Source: DASRIA01 sp963816975 (lineage in GTDB: Bacteria; Actinomycetota; Thermoleophilia; Solirubrobacterales; JBBDJG01). From it: a stretch of DNA of 22,363 nt. Under the pieces are notes generated by a model. It was not told where the DNA came from. It saw only the letters and a program-made list of their open reading frames with translations, and ran no database searches. The stretch spans positions 1 through 22,363 of the forward strand of contig CAWFMD010000002.1 of assembly GCA_963816975.1 (NCBI GenBank). Direction: 5' to 3'. Positions within the stretch are counted from its first letter, which is position 1. Every line of letters starts with the position of its first letter. Below, in pieces: positions 1-7,985 of the stretch. A program made the position numbers and the translations under genes.

Positions 1-2353
1 CTGCTCGCGGTCGCGGGCCTGGGCGACCCGGACCTCCTCCTGCGTGAGCGCCTCGCTCGCCTCGCGCAGGCGCCCCTGCAGGTCGTACTCGCGGCGCGCG
101 AGCTCGCGCAGCTCGGTGGCGAAGCCGTCGCTGCGGGCCTCGTCGGCACTCAGCTCCTCGTCAAAGCGCGCGCGCCATCCCTGCGCCGCCTCGAGCGCCG
201 CGCGCAGGGATCTGCCGAGCCCCTCGGCCTCGGGCAGCAGCGCACGATCCTGGCTCAGCGCCCGCTCGAGCGACTCCACACGTGCGACTCGCTCACGGCG
301 CTCCTGCTCCAGCCGGTCGGCGACGCGGCGCTCGACCGCGATCTCCGCCGCCACCGTCGCGCGGCGCGCATCGTCGGGTCCCGTGGCGTGCTCGCGACGC
401 TGCTGCACCAGCCAGGTGAGCCTGCGGTCTTCCTCCTCGGCCTGCTGCTGCTCGCGCCGCATGTCGCGCCGCCGGGACTCGGCGGCCTCGCGCCGCTCGT
501 CCGCGCGCTGCGCGGCAGCGGACGCCTCGCGGGCGCCCGTGCGCGCCTGCTCCAGCTCGGTGTCGACACGGCCCAGCTCGGCCTCGAGGTCGGCGAGCCG
601 GTTGCGCGCCGCCAGATCCCGCCCGCCGGCGCCCAGCGGGAGCCGGCGCACCTCGCCCAGGCGCGCCTCGTAGGCGAGGCCGTCGCGCGTCACCGCGACG
701 CCCGCAAAGCCTTCCGGCACTTGCTCGAGGCGATCGACGATCCAGGCGGCGCCCAGCAACGACTCGACCAGCTCGGCCACCTCGGCCGCGGGCCGTACGC
801 GATCGAGCAGGCGCTCCGCGCCCGCCACCGGTGGTCCGTCGACACGTTCTGCGCGGCGGCCGCTGCGCACGAGCGCGCGACCTCCCTCCTCCCCCAGCGC
901 CGAGACGGCGCTGGTCCCCTCCGAGAGACTGGACACCACGCGAGCTCCCAGCAGCCCCCCAGCGCCGCCGAGACGGCGGGCTCGTAGCCGGGCTCCACGT
1001 CCAGGCGCGCGGCCAGCGCTTCCGCGCCGCCGTCGTGGCCGGCCAGCTTCGCCCGCTCGCGGGCTTCCTCGAGGCGCTCCGCGACCGCGCCGCGGGCGCG
1101 GGCGGCAAGCTCGACGAGCTCGGTCGCGGCCTGGCGGCGGGCGCGTGCCTCGGTGACGGCGGCCGCAGCCTGCTCCAGCTCGCCGCCGGCCGCCCGCCGG
1201 CGCCGGTCAGCTCCCCCACACGCCGCTGGGCCTCTGCACGTTCGGATTCGAGCCCGGCCAGTTCCGCGTCCAGGCGCGAGGCGCGCTCCTGCTCGAGCTG
1301 CGACAGCTCGGCCTCGAGCTCGCCCAGGCGACCGGCGCCCGAGTCGCGCTCCTGCGCGAGTTGCTCGCGCAGGGGCCCGAGCGCGCGCTCGGAGCGCGCG
1401 ACCCGGGCGCGCAGTTCCTCGGCCGCCCGCTCGACCGACTCCAGCCGCAGCGACATGCGGTCCACCGACGAGCGCGCGGCAAAGGCGTGCGTGGCGAGCC
1501 GCTCGCGCTCGCGACCGTGCTCGGCCAGCCGGCGCTCGGAATCCTCGCGGGAGCGGGCGACGCCGGCGAGATCCGAGTCGATCCCGTCGCGCGTCGCGCG
1601 CGCCGCCTCGGCGGACGCCGTGACGACCTCGAGCTCGGCGCGCATGATGCGCAGGTCGTCGGTCAACAGGGTTGCGCGGGCTTCGAGCGACTGCCGCTCG
1701 AGTCGCATGTGCAATTCGGCGGCTTCGGCCTGGCGCTTCAGCGGGCGCAGGTGCGAGCGCGCCTCGCGCTCGACGTCGAGCGCCCGGTCCAGGTTGTCCT
1801 GCGTGCGGTTGAGCTTCAACTGGGCGCGATGACGGCGCTTGCGATGCTTGGTGAGGCCGGCCGCCTCTTCGATCAGGGCCGTGCGGTCGACCGGCTTGGA
1901 ATTCACGATCGACTCCACGCGGCCCTGGCTGATCACCGAGTGCATCTCCTTCCCGAGGCCGGTGTCGGACAGCACCTCGAGCACGTCGACCAGCCGGCAG
2001 CGCCCGCCGTTGAGGCGGTACACGCCTTCTCCGGAGCGGTCGATCCGGCGCGAGATCGAGATCTCGGCGAACTCCGAGTCGAGCCGGCCGTCCGAGTTGT
2101 CGATCACGACCTCGACCTCGGCTGCGCTGCGGCCCTTTACCCCGTGGCCCCCGGCGAAGATCACGTCCTGCATCGTCTGGCCGCGCACCGCGAGCGGGCT
2201 CTGCTCGCCGAGCGCCCACAGCACCGCGTCGGTGATGTTGGACTTGCCGCTGCCGTTGGGGCCGACGACCACGCTGACGCCCGGCCCGAACTCGAGGCGG
2301 GTCCGGTCCGGAAAGGATTTGAAGCCCTTCAGGGTGAGCGACCTCAGGTACAC
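1..2353 (-). CDS. smc: Chromosome segregation ATPase SMC, 5' part, two frameshifts
   Basis: SMC dimers organise and condense the chromosome with ScpA/ScpB. The visible part holds the N-terminal ATPase head with Walker A GPNGSGKSN (residues 31-39), the first coiled-coil arm rich in Glu, Arg, Leu and Ala, the hinge (GYEPAVSAALGGLLGARVV onward) and the start of the returning coiled coil. The C-terminal head with signature motif and Walker B lies beyond the left edge. The start is GTG at 2353, preceded by AGGAGAGG and 13 bases after the rnc stop. The frame changes twice: near 1188-1193 in the coiled coil, and at the C6 run 955-960 inside the hinge. Each is restored by one extra base, and protein similarity continues on both sides, so I treat this as one gene with sequence errors rather than a pseudogene. 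About 785 of the usual 1150-1200 residues are present. mutM, often found between rnc and smc in actinobacteria, is absent. Confidence 0.93.
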
Positions 2354-2366
2354 GCGGACACCTCTC

Positions 2367-3050
2367 CTATCCCCGCGCCGGGGCCTCGTCCGCGTCGAGC
2401 GTCTCGAGCGCCGTGCGCGCGGCCTCCTGCTCGGAGTCCTTCTTGGAGCGGCCGCTGCCCGATCCGAGCGCGCGCCCGTCGACCTCTGCCACGGTCTCGA
2501 ACAGCCGGTCGTGCGGAGGGCCCGCTTCGGACGCGACCCGGTAGGTGACCACGGCTCCACGGCGCGCGAGCCGCTCCTGGAGCTCGCTCTTGAAGTCGTA
2601 CAGGTTCGCGATCGCGAACTCGATCTGCGGCTCGAACGCCTCGGTCACCGCCTCGGCCGTGCGCGCGAACCCGTACTCGAGGAAGCAGGCGCCGATCCCC
2701 GCCTCGACCGCCTCCGCGAGCACGCTGTCGGCGGATGTCAGCCTCTCCACCTGGTGTTCGTAGCCCGGGGGGGCGGCGGCGCGCATCCGCTCGGGCACGC
2801 CCGTCGCGCGCGCGATCTCCACGCACGACCGGCGGCTCACCGTCTGCGCGCGGATCTTGGTCAGCCGGCCGGCGGTCGAGCGGGGGAAGCGCGGGAACAG
2901 CGCGCGTGACACGGCGATGTTCAGCACACTGTCCCCCAGGAACGCCAGCCGTTCGTAGGACTGCGCGCGGTCGCCCACCCACGATGAGTGGGAGAACGCC
3001 TGGTGTGTGAGGCTCTCGGGCAGCTCGTCGAATAGGGCAAGGAGTCTCAG
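2367..3050 (-). CDS. rnc: Ribonuclease III
   Basis: This double-stranded RNA endonuclease processes rRNA precursors and structured mRNAs. The catalytic domain carries SYERLAFLGDSVL, where Glu33 and Asp40 (numbered from the CTG start) are metal ligands. The second ligand pair reads AEAVEAGIGA, so the usual Asp is Glu113 and the usual Glu is Glu116. A dsRNA-binding domain fills the C-terminal third (from DFKSELQERLARRG to the end). No ATG, GTG or TTG in this frame precedes the GTG at 2978, and that codon would cut off the first helix with LPESLTHQAFSHSSW. I place the start at CTG 3050, which gives a normal N-terminus, but there is no clear ribosome binding site. If one base is missing upstream, TTG at 3067 would come into frame instead. 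The gene follows acpP in the same frame and precedes smc. Confidence 0.9.
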   Translation of the reverse strand: MRLLALFDELPESLTHQAFSHSSWVGDRAQSYERLAFLGDSVLNIAVSRALFPRFPRSTAGRLTKIRAQTVSRRSCVEIARATGVPERMRAAAPPGYEHQVERLTSADSVLAEAVEAGIGACFLEYGFARTAEAVTEAFEPQIEFAIANLYDFKSELQERLARRGAVVTYRVASEAGPPHDRLFETVAEVDGRALGSGSGRSKKDSEQEAARTALETLDADEAPARG

Positions 3051-3071
3051 CGGGGATGCGGGAGCAATCGG

Positions 3072-3338
3072 CTACTGGGGAGTCGGGTTCACAGGCGCCT
3101 GCGCGAGCACGAAGTCGACCGTCTGGCCGACGGTCTTGATCCGCTCGGCCTGGTCCTCGGCCATGCGGATGCCGTAGCGGTCCTCGAGCTCGACCACCAG
3201 CTCGACCAGGTCGAGCGAGTCCGCCTCGAGATCCTCCTTGAACCTGCTGTCCTCGGTGATGGCGGACACGTCGATGCCAAGCTCCTCCGAGAGGTGAGTG
3301 CGGATCCGGTCGACCACCTCTGCGCGGTTCGGGGCCAT
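3072..3338 (-). CDS. acpP: Acyl carrier protein
   Basis: This small acidic carrier holds growing acyl chains on a phosphopantetheine arm during fatty acid synthesis in the cytoplasm. The 88-residue product has the classic DSLDLVELVVELED motif, with Ser41 as the phosphopantetheine attachment site, and a length normal for the family. The first helix (EVVDRIRTHLSEELGID) and the acidic recognition helix are both clear. The ATG start at 3338 overlaps the TGA stop of plsX by one base (TGATG), which suggests translational coupling. The tail APVNPTPQ is a short flexible extension. The order plsX-acpP-rnc-smc is the widespread bacterial arrangement and supports a housekeeping carrier protein rather than a polyketide-dedicated one. 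Confidence 0.96.
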   Translation of the reverse strand: MAPNRAEVVDRIRTHLSEELGIDVSAITEDSRFKEDLEADSLDLVELVVELEDRYGIRMAEDQAERIKTVGQTVDFVLAQAPVNPTPQ

Positions 3339-4393
3339 CAGATATTCGTGACGCTATCAGCGGTAACGGACGCGGCGGGCCCCGCTCCCGGACTTTGCGG
3401 GCGCGCGACTCCGGCGGCCTCCAGCGCGGCGCGGGTGCGCTCGGTGACCTGTTCCTCAACCCCGCGCTCCGCGAGCGCGATCGCGCTCGCGATCGCGCGC
3501 CGCGAGGAGCCGCCGTGGCACACGACGGCCAGGCCCCGTCGCAAGCCCAGCAGGTAGGCGCCGCCGACCGATTCGGGATCGAGCTGCGCGCGCAGGTCGC
3601 CGAGCCGCGACCTGATCAGCAGCCCGCCGAGCTTCGACGCCGTGCCTGCCCGGATCGCCCCGCGGATCGCGCCCACCACCGTGCGCGTGGTCCCCTCCAT
3701 CAGCTTCAGCGCGACGTTCCCCGTGAAACCGTCCGTCACCACCACGTCCGCCTGGCCGGCGACCAACGCGTCGCCCTCGAGGTTCCCGGCGAACTCGAAC
3801 GGGGCGCCGGCGATCGCCGCCAGGCGCGCGTGCGCCTCGACTGCGCCGGGCGTCCCCTTCTCGGGCTCCGCGCCCACGTTCAGCAGGCCGACGCGCGGTT
3901 GCGCGACGCCCATCACGGCACCCATGAACGCAGCCCCCATGAACGCGAACTGCACGAGTTGCTCGGGACGGACCTCGACCGTGGCGCCCACGTCGATCAG
4001 CAGCGTCGGCCGGCCCGGCACCGGCAGCAGCACCGCCAATCCCGGGCGGTAGACGCCCGGCAGGCGCTTGATGTGGAGCAGCCCTGCGGCGAGCGTGGCG
4101 CCGGTCGACCCGGCACTCACGAGGGCGTCGGCGCGACCCTCGGCGACGGCCTGCGCCGCGCGTACGATCGATGCTTCGGGCTTGGCGCGCACGGCGAGAG
4201 CCGGATCCTCGGAGTTCGAGACCTCGACCGGAGCGTCGACCAGTTCAGCGACGTCGCCGAGCGCGGGGCCCAGGTCCGCGGCCGGGCCGAACACGATGCA
4301 GCGCGTCCCGCCGGACACCGCCGCCCGCACTCCGGCTGCAACCTCATGCGGACCCAGGTCGGCGCCGAGGGCGTCTACCGCGACGGTCGCGAC
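3338..4393 (-). CDS. plsX: Phosphate acyltransferase PlsX
   Basis: PlsX converts acyl-ACP and phosphate to acyl-phosphate, the acyl donor for PlsY in phospholipid synthesis. It is a peripheral membrane protein. Conserved stretches are VAVDALGADLGP at the N-terminus, SAGSTGATLAAGL, LLIDVGATVEVRPEQL, GLLNVGAEPEKGTP, VVTDGFTGNVALKLMEG and the C-terminal GGAYLLGLRRGLAVVCHG. Family proteins begin just before the VAVDALG segment. In this sequence the codon there is GTC (4393), seven bases after a perfect AGGAGG, which suggests a GTG start changed or misread as GTC. The alternative is the in-frame GTG at 4456, which adds about 21 untypical residues and has no Shine-Dalgarno. The 5' end overlaps the 3' end of rpmF by about 19 bases, and the stop overlaps the acpP start. 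Confidence 0.93.
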   Translation of the reverse strand, partial: VATVAVDALGADLGPHEVAAGVRAAVSGGTRCIVFGPAADLGPALGDVAELVDAPVEVSNSEDPALAVRAKPEASIVRAAQAVAEGRADALVSAGSTGATLAAGLLHIKRLPGVYRPGLAVLLPVPGRPTLLIDVGATVEVRPEQLVQFAFMGAAFMGAVMGVAQPRVGLLNVGAEPEKGTPGAVEAHARLAAIAGAPFEFAGNLEGDALVAGQADVVVTDGFTGNVALKLMEGTTRTVVGAIRGAIRAGTASKLGGLLIRSRLGDLRAQLDPESVGGAYLLGLRRGLAVVCHGGSSRRAIASAIALAERGVEEQVTERTRAALEAAGVARPQSPGAGPAASVTADSVTNI

Positions 4394-4590
4394 GGCCCCT
4401 CCTCCTCGGAGGAGGCGCGTTCGGTGACGACCTGCTGGCCGTCGTAGTAGCCACACTCCGGGCAGATCCGGTGGGGAAGGCGCGGCGAATGGCACTGCGG
4501 GCAGTCGGTCACGGTCGGCTTGGCCGCCTTGTGCTGGGAGCGGCGCTTGTTGGTGCGCGAGTGCGACTGTTTTTGTTTGGGGACTGCCAT
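4375..4590 (-). CDS. rpmF: 50S ribosomal protein L32, zinc form
   Basis: This small protein of the large ribosomal subunit is 71 residues long. The N-terminus MAVPKQKQSHSRTNKRR is diagnostic for L32. Two CxxC pairs (Cys30/Cys33 and Cys43/Cys46, in CPQCHSPRLPHRICPECG) form a zinc ribbon, so this is the zinc-binding (C+) paralogue. The tail after GYYDGQQVV is an acidic and then basic extension (ERASSEEEGPSRPSR) that exists mainly because the reading frame runs into plsX. The start is the ATG at 4590, and I see no strong Shine-Dalgarno in the 11 bases separating it from the preceding stop. yceD and rpmF are normally adjacent, but here an LtrA-like gene separates them. Confidence 0.96.
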   Translation of the reverse strand: MAVPKQKQSHSRTNKRRSQHKAAKPTVTDCPQCHSPRLPHRICPECGYYDGQQVVTERASSEEEGPSRPSR

Positions 4591-4601
4591 CGGCCGAGAG
4601 G

Positions 4602-5795
4602 TTAGCGGACGGCCTGCCGCGCCAGCTGGTGGCGGATGCGATTGCGCAGCTCGGCGAAGCGCAGCGTCTCGTAGACGATCAGCAGGGAGAGCGTGGCGGC
4701 CAGCAGCCCGAGCGTCGCGAGCGCCGGCAGCTCCAGGGCCAGCGGGACGAGTGCCACCAGCAGCGCCGCGCACACCAGGCGCTGGCGGTTGAGCGTGCGG
4801 ATGTTGCGCCACCGGAACGCGACGTGCCCGAGCAGGTAGAGCGCTGTCCCGCCCAGCATCGCGACGGCGGGCACCGTCTTCAACGGGTCGTCGACGTGGC
4901 CGAGCGTCTTCTTCATGCCGAGCGCGACCAGGATCACGCCGGCCACCATCGGCAGGTGCAGGAACGAGTACGAGTCGCGCGCGATCGCGTTCTGCTCAGC
5001 CCCGACCGCGGCGCGCGTGAGGCGGCGCTCGGCGACCAGCGCGACCACGTCGAAGTACAGCCACCACAGCGCCGCCGCCACGACCACGCCGAGCACGGCC
5101 GCCGCGACCACCCCGGCGTCCACGCCGACCTCGGCCCCGACGCCGATCGCCACGATCGACTCTCCCAGGGCGATGATCATGATCAGGCCGTGGCGCTCGG
5201 CGAAGTGGCCCGGCACGAGCTTCCATCCCTCGACCCCGAACAGCAGCGGGCCCCCCATGTCCAGCACCAGCGCCAGCGCCCACAGGGCGGTCTGGAGGCC
5301 GATGTCGGCGAACGACCCGCCCACCAGCAGGGCCACGCTGAACGTGGTGCTCCCCACCAGCCCGGTGATCACGGAGTGCCGCAGCGCGGGCTCGTCCCGG
5401 CTGGCCACGAGAAACAGCGCGATCTGGCCGTAGCGCACGACGCCGTAGGCGATCGCGAACAGCAGCGCCTCGCCGGTGTACGCCTCGGGGATCGTGAGCG
5501 CGACCACGAGCAGTCCCGCCATCGCCGCGAAGATCACGAGCCGCACGGCACCCTCCTCGGGCTCGACCACGCTGGTCAGCCAGGCGTAGCCGGTCCAGGC
5601 CCACCACATCAGCCCGATCATCAACAGGCCCTGGCCCAGCCCCTCCCAGGTCGCGTTGTCGGCCATCAGGGCCGTGCACTGCGTGAGCGCGAGCACGAAC
5701 ACGAGGTCGAAGAACAGCTCCAGCGGCGTGACGCGCTCCTCCTCGCGGAACACCGGTGCCAGCCGGCGGGAGCGCTCGGGGACGGCCGTGGTCAC
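4602..5795 (-). CDS. LtrA-family membrane protein
   Basis: The 397-residue product is a multi-spanning membrane protein of the 'low temperature requirement A' family, named after a Listeria gene needed for growth in the cold. Its biochemical activity is not established. The family signature is at the N-terminus: VTPLELFFDLVFVLALTQ (residues about 21-38). Further hallmarks are MWWAWTGYAWLTSVVEPEE, the FAERHGLIMIIALGESIVAIG segment near the middle and ARDSYSFLHLPMVAGVILVALG. I count roughly ten or more hydrophobic segments, and the C-terminus is basic (RNRIRHQLARQAVR). The start is the GTG at 5795 with only a weak upstream purine stretch. It lies between yceD and rpmF, two genes that are normally neighbours, so it is probably an insertion in this lineage. 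Nothing in its neighbourhood suggests a specific role. Confidence 0.88.
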   Translation of the reverse strand: MTTAVPERSRRLAPVFREEERVTPLELFFDLVFVLALTQCTALMADNATWEGLGQGLLMIGLMWWAWTGYAWLTSVVEPEEGAVRLVIFAAMAGLLVVALTIPEAYTGEALLFAIAYGVVRYGQIALFLVASRDEPALRHSVITGLVGSTTFSVALLVGGSFADIGLQTALWALALVLDMGGPLLFGVEGWKLVPGHFAERHGLIMIIALGESIVAIGVGAEVGVDAGVVAAAVLGVVVAAALWWLYFDVVALVAERRLTRAAVGAEQNAIARDSYSFLHLPMVAGVILVALGMKKTLGHVDDPLKTVPAVAMLGGTALYLLGHVAFRWRNIRTLNRQRLVCAALLVALVPLALELPALATLGLLAATLSLLIVYETLRFAELRNRIRHQLARQAVR

Positions 5796-5835
5796 GCCGG
5801 AATCATCTCAGCCCGGTCCGCCGCGCCCGCGCGGA

Positions 5836-6363
5836 TCAGCCGAGCCTCAGGTCACGCAGCTTGGCCCAGCGCGCATCGGTCGCGCCGGCGTGGCGGTGCT
5901 CGGCCGGGTCGGCCTCGTTGAGGTTCGCGCCGCACACCGCGCACAACCCCAGGCAGTCCTCGCTGCACACCACCTGCGCGGGCATGGCGAGCACGAGCGC
6001 GTCGCGCGCCCACGTCGCGAGGTCGACGACGTCGCCTTCGACGTAGGGGCTGTGCAGCTCCTCGTCGTCGCCCGGCTGCTCGATCTCGCGCGCGTCGACC
6101 GCGATCACGGGCATCGCCTCCGTCATGCAGCGCATGCAGGCGCCCGCCACCGGCGCGTCGAATCGCAGCCGCAGCGCATATCCGGAGACGGTGCGCGACA
6201 CGTCCAGCCGCGTGTCCACCGTCCCGCCGTCGACGGAGTAGGGCTCTCCCGCGAGCAGCAGCGGCGCGACGCGCACCGCGGTGTCCACGCGGCGCCCCTC
6301 GCCCGGGCGCAGGTGCAGCGTCGCCAGATCGATCAGGTCGGCGAGCGGCGGCATCCCCGCCAT
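5836..6363 (-). CDS. yceD: YceD/DUF177 family protein
   Basis: DUF177 proteins are almost always encoded just upstream of rpmF and have been linked to 23S rRNA accumulation and ribosome assembly in other bacteria and plastids. The 175-residue product has a CMRC pair (Cys76/Cys79) within GACMRCMTEA, and a C-terminal cluster, CSEDCLGLCAVCGANLNE, with Cys133, 137, 141 and 144. This is the usual DUF177 pattern and probably binds a metal. The stretch between them is acidic (GDDEELHSPYVEGDVVDL), also typical. I use the ATG at 6363; a second ATG at 6354 is possible, and neither has an obvious Shine-Dalgarno. The gene follows the ABC permease with a 27-base gap and precedes the LtrA-like gene instead of rpmF. 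Confidence 0.87.
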   Translation of the reverse strand: MAGMPPLADLIDLATLHLRPGEGRRVDTAVRVAPLLLAGEPYSVDGGTVDTRLDVSRTVSGYALRLRFDAPVAGACMRCMTEAMPVIAVDAREIEQPGDDEELHSPYVEGDVVDLATWARDALVLAMPAQVVCSEDCLGLCAVCGANLNEADPAEHRHAGATDARWAKLRDLRLG

Positions 6364-6390
6364 GTTAGCCCCGGGCGGGCCCGGTCCGGG

Positions 6391-7164
6391 CTACTCGCCG
6401 GCGCGCCGCAGCGAGCGCAGCGCGAGCGCCACGAAGACCGCCGCGATGCCGACCAGCGACACCACGCCGGGCCACGTCTCGGCCCACGTGACCTCGCCGA
6501 TGAAGCCCTGCCGCACCGCTTCGAGGATCTGCGTCACCGGGTTGTACTTCGCGACGTCGTGCAGCCAGCCCGTGAGCAGGTCCTGGGGCGCGTAGGAGGT
6601 CGTGAACAGCACCGCCATGAACACACCGGCCTGCATCAGCGGCGCGGCCGCCTGGGTCTTGAAGCGCATCGCGACCACCACGCCGTAACAGGCGGCGACC
6701 GCCGCGAAGCAGGCCGCCAGGACCAGCCCGATCAGCAGGCCGTCGAGCCCGGGGAAGCTGACCCCGATCGCGAGGCCGACGATCATCAGGAGGGTGATCG
6801 GCATCAGCACGCGGAGGCTGGCCGACAGGACCGTGCCCGCCAGCAGCACGCCGCGCGGGGCGGGCGACGCCAGCAGCCGGTCGAACCACCCCAGCTCGAT
6901 GTCGCGCGCGAGGTTCACCCCGGTGGCGGCGCCCGTGAACGCGGCGCCCTGGAGGAAGCCCACGGGCAGGATGAAGTTGATGTAGTCGTCGGTGGTGAAG
7001 CCGGGAAGCTGCGTGAGGTTCCCGAACACCGCGGTCAGGCCGCACATGAATATGGAGGGCGCCAGCACGCCCGGGATCGCGGCGCCGGGCACGCGGGCGA
7101 TCTCGTTGATGCCGCGTCGCATCAGCGTCCAGGTGGTGCGCGCGTCGTAGGCGATGCCCGTCAC
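6391..7164 (-). CDS. ABC-2 type exporter permease, second subunit
   Basis: The 257-residue integral membrane protein belongs to the ABC-2 (DrrB-like) permease family that exports drugs, lipids or polysaccharides. It has an N-terminal cytoplasmic stretch (RTTWTLMRRGINEIARVP), about six hydrophobic segments, and the family motif around ARDIELGWFDRLLASPAPRG, the coupling helix facing the ATPase. The segment NPVTQILEAVRQGFIG is the usual ABC-2 landmark before the last membrane helix. The start GTG at 7164 overlaps the TGA of the first permease (GTGA), so the two are probably translated in a coupled way. It resembles the first permease in the coupling helix (EIGFIDRLFAAPIARG), which suggests duplication and a heterodimeric channel. 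No substrate can be read from the sequence. Confidence 0.88.
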   Translation of the reverse strand: MTGIAYDARTTWTLMRRGINEIARVPGAAIPGVLAPSIFMCGLTAVFGNLTQLPGFTTDDYINFILPVGFLQGAAFTGAATGVNLARDIELGWFDRLLASPAPRGVLLAGTVLSASLRVLMPITLLMIVGLAIGVSFPGLDGLLIGLVLAACFAAVAACYGVVVAMRFKTQAAAPLMQAGVFMAVLFTTSYAPQDLLTGWLHDVAKYNPVTQILEAVRQGFIGEVTWAETWPGVVSLVGIAAVFVALALRSLRRAGE

Positions 7165-7985
7165 GTGCCCTGGATCCTCAGGCGCAGGGCCCACACCGAC
7201 AACGCCGCGCCGATGCCGCCCACGATCGCGATGCCGCCCAGCGCCTCCAGCGTCGGACGCAGCGACAGGTCGGAGATGATCGGGTCGCGCAGCCCGTCGG
7301 CGATCAGGCTCAGGGGGTTCCACTCCGCAATCGTCCTAGCCGGCTCCAGCAGCAGGTTCTCGGGGAAGAACGCGCTCGACAGGAACAGGATCACGAACAC
7401 GATCGGGAAGATCCCCTGTGCGGTGCTGGCGCTCTTCGCCTTCAGCGCGAGCGCGGCGCCGAGGGTGCCGAACGCGGTCGCGTTCAGCACCACGAGCACG
7501 ATCACCACCACGCCCCCGATGAACCCGGCCTCGATGTGCGCGCCGAAGACGAGCCCGACGCCGAGGAACCACACTGCCGAGATCGCGCCCATCACGGCGG
7601 TCGCGGCGAGCCGCCCCAGGACGAAGGAACCGCGCGCGATGGGCGCCGCGAACAACCGGTCGATGAAGCCGATCTCGATGTCGAGCGCGAGCGCGATCGC
7701 GGCGCTCACCCCGGCCAGCATCGTGGACTGCAGCATCGCCCCGGCGAGCTGGAAGTCGAGGAAGCCGTGCACGGGGGGGAACTGGGGCAGGTCCACGGCG
7801 CGGCCCGCCCCACCCGTGTTCACGGCCAGGAAGAGCGACGGGAAGATGATGATCGGCGCGAGGAACTGGGGGCGCCGGAAGGCCTGCCGCACGGACCGCC
7901 GGCTGAGCGCGGCCACCACGCGACCCTCGTTCACGAGCCGCGCGCCAAGCCCGGGCGCGCGCAGCCGCGCGGTCGCCGCCGTCAC
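7161..7985 (-). CDS. ABC-2 type exporter permease, first subunit
   Basis: The 274-residue DrrB-like membrane subunit of an ABC-2 exporter opens with a cytoplasmic stretch ending RRSVRQAFRRPQFLAP. About six hydrophobic segments follow, with the coupling motif LDIEIGFIDRLFAAPIARG and the landmark PARTIAEWNPLSLIADGLRD before the final helix. A loop after the first membrane segment (NTGGAGRAVDLPQFPPVHG) is probably outside the cell. The start GTG at 7985 overlaps the TGA of the ATPase gene, and the stop overlaps the next permease start, so the three genes form a tight translational unit. Likely partners are the ATPase at 7982-8959 and the sister permease. Drug or lipid export is the usual role, but the cargo here is unknown. 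Confidence 0.88.
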   Translation of the reverse strand: MTAATARLRAPGLGARLVNEGRVVAALSRRSVRQAFRRPQFLAPIIIFPSLFLAVNTGGAGRAVDLPQFPPVHGFLDFQLAGAMLQSTMLAGVSAAIALALDIEIGFIDRLFAAPIARGSFVLGRLAATAVMGAISAVWFLGVGLVFGAHIEAGFIGGVVVIVLVVLNATAFGTLGAALALKAKSASTAQGIFPIVFVILFLSSAFFPENLLLEPARTIAEWNPLSLIADGLRDPIISDLSLRPTLEALGGIAIVGGIGAALSVWALRLRIQGT

